A DNA stretch of 25,041 bases from QHCF01 sp003244275 (GTDB lineage Bacteria > Actinomycetota > Acidimicrobiia > Acidimicrobiales > QHCF01): positions 1 to 25,041 of the forward strand of contig DAIROT010000033.1 of the NCBI GenBank assembly GCA_036806345.1, in the 5' to 3' direction. The translations under genes and the position numbers were made by a program. This document shows, one piece after another, positions 22,528-25,041 of the stretch (the first letter of the stretch is position 1; each line of letters opens with the position of its first letter). The notes beneath the pieces are model-generated. The model had not been told where the DNA came from and did not search any database. It saw nothing but the letters and a program-made list of their open reading frames with translations.

Positions 22528-23261
22528 CGGATAAGCGTACCGACCGCCTCACCCATAAGGGCGCGGCGGATGTTGCCGGGACGCATCAGGTCAAATACCA
22601 GGATCGGCAGCTGGTTGTCCTTGCAGAACGTGATGGCGGTCAGGTCCATTACCCGCAGGTCCCGCGACACGACCTCCATGAAGCTGATCTCCTCGAATCG
22701 GGTAGCCCCTCGATCGAGCTTGGGGTCGGCGGTGTATACGCCGTCGACTCCAGAGTGAGTCCCTTTGAGGATGGCCTCGGCCTCGATCTCGGCCGCCCGC
22801 AGGGCCGCCGGGGTGTCGGTGGTGAAGTAGGGGTTGCCCATGCCGGCCGCGAAGATGACCACTCGCCCCTTCTCCAGGTGGCGGATGGCCCGACGACGGA
22901 TGTACGGCTCGGCCACCTCTGCCATCTGAATGGCCGACAGGACCCGGGTCGGCTGGCCCTGGCGCTCGATGGCGTCCTGGAGCACAAGGGCATTGATGAC
23001 GGTGGCCAGCATGCCCATGGTGTCCGAGGTGGCGCGGTCGATTCCTGCTCCAGCACCGTCGGTACCCCGCCAGATGTTTCCGCCGCCAACCACGATGGCC
23101 AGCTCTACGTCCAGCTCGGCCCGGGCCTCGGCCACCTCGGCGGCCACCCGCTCCACCACCGCGGCGTCAATGGTCTCGTCCGAGGCCGCACTGGCCAGGG
23201 CCTCCCCCGACATCTTGAGAACGATCCGGCGCCACCGGGGAACGGCGGTGGCGGCCGGCAA
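22524..23261 (-). CDS. pyrH: UMP kinase
   Basis: Phosphorylates UMP to UDP for pyrimidine nucleotide supply; hexameric amino-acid-kinase fold, usually regulated by GTP and UTP. The 245-residue product has RIVLKMSGEALA (ATP-binding Lys), VVGGGNIWRG, GMLATVINALVLQDAIE, FAAGMGNPYFTTDTPAALRA, KGTHSGVDGVYTADPK and the final ITFCKDNQLPILVFDLMRPGNI. TTG 23261 gives the family length; no good ribosome-binding site is visible, and it lies 17 bases after the tsf stop. The rpsB-tsf-pyrH-frr order is widespread in bacteria. Confidence 0.95.
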   Translation of the reverse strand: MPAATAVPRWRRIVLKMSGEALASAASDETIDAAVVERVAAEVAEARAELDVELAIVVGGGNIWRGTDGAGAGIDRATSDTMGMLATVINALVLQDAIERQGQPTRVLSAIQMAEVAEPYIRRRAIRHLEKGRVVIFAAGMGNPYFTTDTPAALRAAEIEAEAILKGTHSGVDGVYTADPKLDRGATRFEEISFMEVVSRDLRVMDLTAITFCKDNQLPILVFDLMRPGNIRRALMGEAVGTLIR

Positions 23262-23278
23262 GGGCCCGGGCTGAGTGC

Positions 23279-24076
23279 TCAGGACGACCCCACCACCACC
23301 TGGGCAAAGCGAGTCACCCGGGCCGAGCCAAGGTGCTGGGCCACTGTTGACTTCTCGTCTCGGACATAGGCCTGATCCAGCAGGCAGCGCTCTGCGAACC
23401 AGCCCCTCATCCGACCCTCCACGATCTTGTCCATGGCCGCCTCGGGCTTGCCTTCGTTGCGGCTGAGGGTCTCGAGGGTGCTCCGTTCGGCCGCCACCTG
23501 TTCGGCCGGGACATCTTGGCGTGACAGGAAAGCCGGACGGGCAAAGGCGACGTGCACGGCAATCTCATGAGCCAATTCCGGTGATCCTCCGGTCACCTCC
23601 ACCACCACCGCATTCACACCGCGCTCGCTCTGGATGTGGAGGTAGGTACCCATCACCGCTCCCTCGACCGGCTCGAAGCGCACCACCCGACCGACCGAGA
23701 CAGCCTCTTTGAGGCTGATCCGCAGGGCATCAACCTCACCTTGATGCTCAGAGATGGCCTGCTCTCCTTGAGCCGCCCCCAGCCGGGCCAGCTCCTCGGT
23801 AAGGTGCACAAATTCCGGAGCCTTGGCCACGAAGTCGGTCTCACAACGCAACTCGACGATGGCCGCCGCCCCACCGACGCCGCAGACCGCCACCGCCCCC
23901 TGGTTGGCCTCCCTGGCCTCGCCCCCGCTGGCGCGCGTGAGGCCCTTCTCCCGCAGCCACTGGCGGGCCGCCTCAGCATCACCCTGGCACGCCTCCAAGG
24001 CTCGCTTGCAATCGAGCATCCCGGCTCCGGTGGTCTGGCGCAGGACCTGTATGTCCCGGGCGCTGATATTGGCCAT
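23279..24076 (-). CDS. tsf: Elongation factor Ts
   Basis: Nucleotide-exchange factor for EF-Tu. The 265-residue product starts with a UBA-like domain (ISARDIQVLRQTTGAGMLDCKRALEACQGD ... WLREKGL) and contains the EF-Tu-contacting ELRCETDFVAKAPEF motif and the core subdomains. The expected end part, KIVEGRMRGWFAERCLLDQAYVRDEKSTV, follows. ATG 24076 is one base after the rpsB stop (TGAgATG), and the open frame above it is a shadow of the rpsB tail. Identity is secure. Confidence 0.96.
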   Translation of the reverse strand: MANISARDIQVLRQTTGAGMLDCKRALEACQGDAEAARQWLREKGLTRASGGEAREANQGAVAVCGVGGAAAIVELRCETDFVAKAPEFVHLTEELARLGAAQGEQAISEHQGEVDALRISLKEAVSVGRVVRFEPVEGAVMGTYLHIQSERGVNAVVVEVTGGSPELAHEIAVHVAFARPAFLSRQDVPAEQVAAERSTLETLSRNEGKPEAAMDKIVEGRMRGWFAERCLLDQAYVRDEKSTVAQHLGSARVTRFAQVVVGSS

Positions 24077-24077
24077 C

Positions 24078-25041
24078 TCAGGTCCCAGCCGGAGGGTCGG
24101 CCACCGGTGCCGACGAGGCTGGCGCATCGGCCGCGGCAGGAACGGCGGCTACCGGATCTGCCGCCGCGGGAGCCTCAGACACGGGAGCCTCAGACACGGG
24201 AGCCTCAGACACGGGAGCCTCAGACACGGGAGCCTCAGACACGGGAACCGTGACAGGGTCTGTGGCGGGCGGAGGTGGAATGCGCGGTCCCCGGGTGGCC
24301 AGACGAGCCTCGCGTTCCTGACCCTGGACGGCCGCCTGACGGCGGGCCTCCCGCTGCTGCTCGCGTCGGCGAGCCTCCTCGGCGGCATCGGCTACAGCGG
24401 CGGGTCCGGCTGCCGCCGCGGTACGAGCGGCGCGGCGTGACGCCATGAAGCGGCCCTCGTCCACTGCGTCAGCCACGACCCTGCACATCAAGGTGCCGGA
24501 GCGAATGGCGTCGTCATTGCCCGGTATGACGTACTGGATGACGTCGGGGTCGCAGTTGGTGTCGACCACCGCCACGATGGGCAATCCCAGCTTGTTCGCC
24601 TCCGTGACCGCGATGTGCTCCTTCTTGGTATCGATGACGAAGACGGCCCCGGGAAGGCGGTCCATGGCTCTGATGCCTCCCAGGTTGCGCTGGAGCTTGT
24701 CCAACTCCCGGGAGAGGATCAGAGCTTCCTTCTTGGGCATGGCCTCCAGGTCTCCGGCTGCCTTCATGCGCTCGTACTCCTGCATCTTGCGCACGCGGGC
24801 GTGGATGGTGGGGAAGTTGGTGAGCATCCCGCCCAGCCAGCGCTCGTTCACGAATGGCATCCCGCAGCGCTCGGCGGCGTCGGCCACGGGGCCTTGGGTC
24901 TGCTTCTTGGTTCCTACGAACAACACCGTGCCGCCCTGGGCCACCAGGTCCCTGACGAAGACGTAGGCTGTCTCGATCCGCGTCAAGGTCTGGTTCAGGT
25001 CGATGATGTAGATGCCGTTGCGCTCGCCGAAGATGAAGCGA
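24078..25041 (-). CDS. rpsB: 30S ribosomal protein S2, 5' end beyond the window
   Basis: Small-subunit protein needed for S1 binding and initiation. The coding frame runs off the right edge: RFIFGERNGIYIIDLNQTLTRIETAY is readable there, so only about the first 35-40 residues are missing. An internal ATG at 24986 is not the start. Family motifs include VLFVGTKKQTQGPVADAAERCGMPFVNERWLGGMLTNFPTI and PGAVFVIDTKKEHIAVTEANKLGLPIVAVVDTNCDPD, with IPGNDDAIRS near the end of the S2 fold. A ~100-residue extension follows: a charged Ala/Glu/Arg helix, then VSEAP repeats and an Ala/Pro tail. Extensions are known on actinobacterial S2, but the repeat is distinctive. Confidence 0.96.
   Translation of the reverse strand, partial: RFIFGERNGIYIIDLNQTLTRIETAYVFVRDLVAQGGTVLFVGTKKQTQGPVADAAERCGMPFVNERWLGGMLTNFPTIHARVRKMQEYERMKAAGDLEAMPKKEALILSRELDKLQRNLGGIRAMDRLPGAVFVIDTKKEHIAVTEANKLGLPIVAVVDTNCDPDVIQYVIPGNDDAIRSGTLMCRVVADAVDEGRFMASRRAARTAAAAGPAAVADAAEEARRREQQREARRQAAVQGQEREARLATRGPRIPPPPATDPVTVPVSEAPVSEAPVSEAPVSEAPVSEAPAAADPVAAVPAAADAPASSAPVADPPAGT
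24168..24242. repeat. 15-base perfect tandem repeat in the rpsB 3' end, five copies
   Basis: GGGAGCCTCAGACAC is repeated five times without visible change (starts at 24168, 24183, 24198, 24213, 24228), encoding VSEAP in the S2 tail. Perfect identity points to recent expansion. Confidence 0.95.

Noticed and set aside
24168..24242. Regular repeats as a CRISPR array
   Set aside because: The units are 15 bases with no spacers and lie in frame inside rpsB.

Overview
The window is one long, almost entirely minus-strand block of housekeeping genes from a very GC-rich bacterium. Gene order, protein families, the Pro/Ala/Gly-rich tails and the long N-terminal extension on CdsA suggest an actinobacterium, most likely of the Acidimicrobiia type. 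That placement is inference, since no rRNA or marker tree is available. A run of ten Ns at 19340-19349 shows this is a draft or metagenome-derived scaffold.

Read in the direction of transcription (right to left), the block starts with rpsB (cut by the right edge), tsf, pyrH, frr and cdsA: translation, UMP kinase, ribosome recycling and CDP-diacylglycerol synthesis. Then come dxr, an RseP/Rip1-type site-2 protease, ispG and proS, covering the MEP isoprenoid pathway, intramembrane proteolysis and prolyl-tRNA synthesis. A structured gap follows, and then the transcription/translation operon rimP-nusA-ylxR-infB-ylxP-rbfA-truB-ribF-rpsO-pnp, an M16 zinc peptidase and, after a 795-base gap, dapB. 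Genes are tightly packed, with repeated 4-base stop/start overlaps (ATGA, ATAG, TTGA, GTGA), so translational coupling is probably widespread.

The left 2.1 kb is less orderly. A C-terminal alpha/beta-hydrolase fragment lies on the plus strand at the edge. A degraded VapC-type PIN-domain gene sits on the plus strand in the dapB-M16 gap, beside GC-rich palindromes with no convincing gene.

I see no defence island, CRISPR array, prophage, IS element or new multi-gene system. The most interesting points are small. ylxR and ylxP appear to start at non-canonical codons (ATA and ACG). cdsA seems split by a -1 shift at a GGGG run. The rimP leader holds several hairpins and a terminator-like structure. 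ProRS lacks the usual editing insertion and has a four-cysteine motif in its place. Five genes carry unrelated in-frame tandem repeats in disordered tails. The N gap in dxr hides a conserved motif and is probably about 50 bases longer than drawn.
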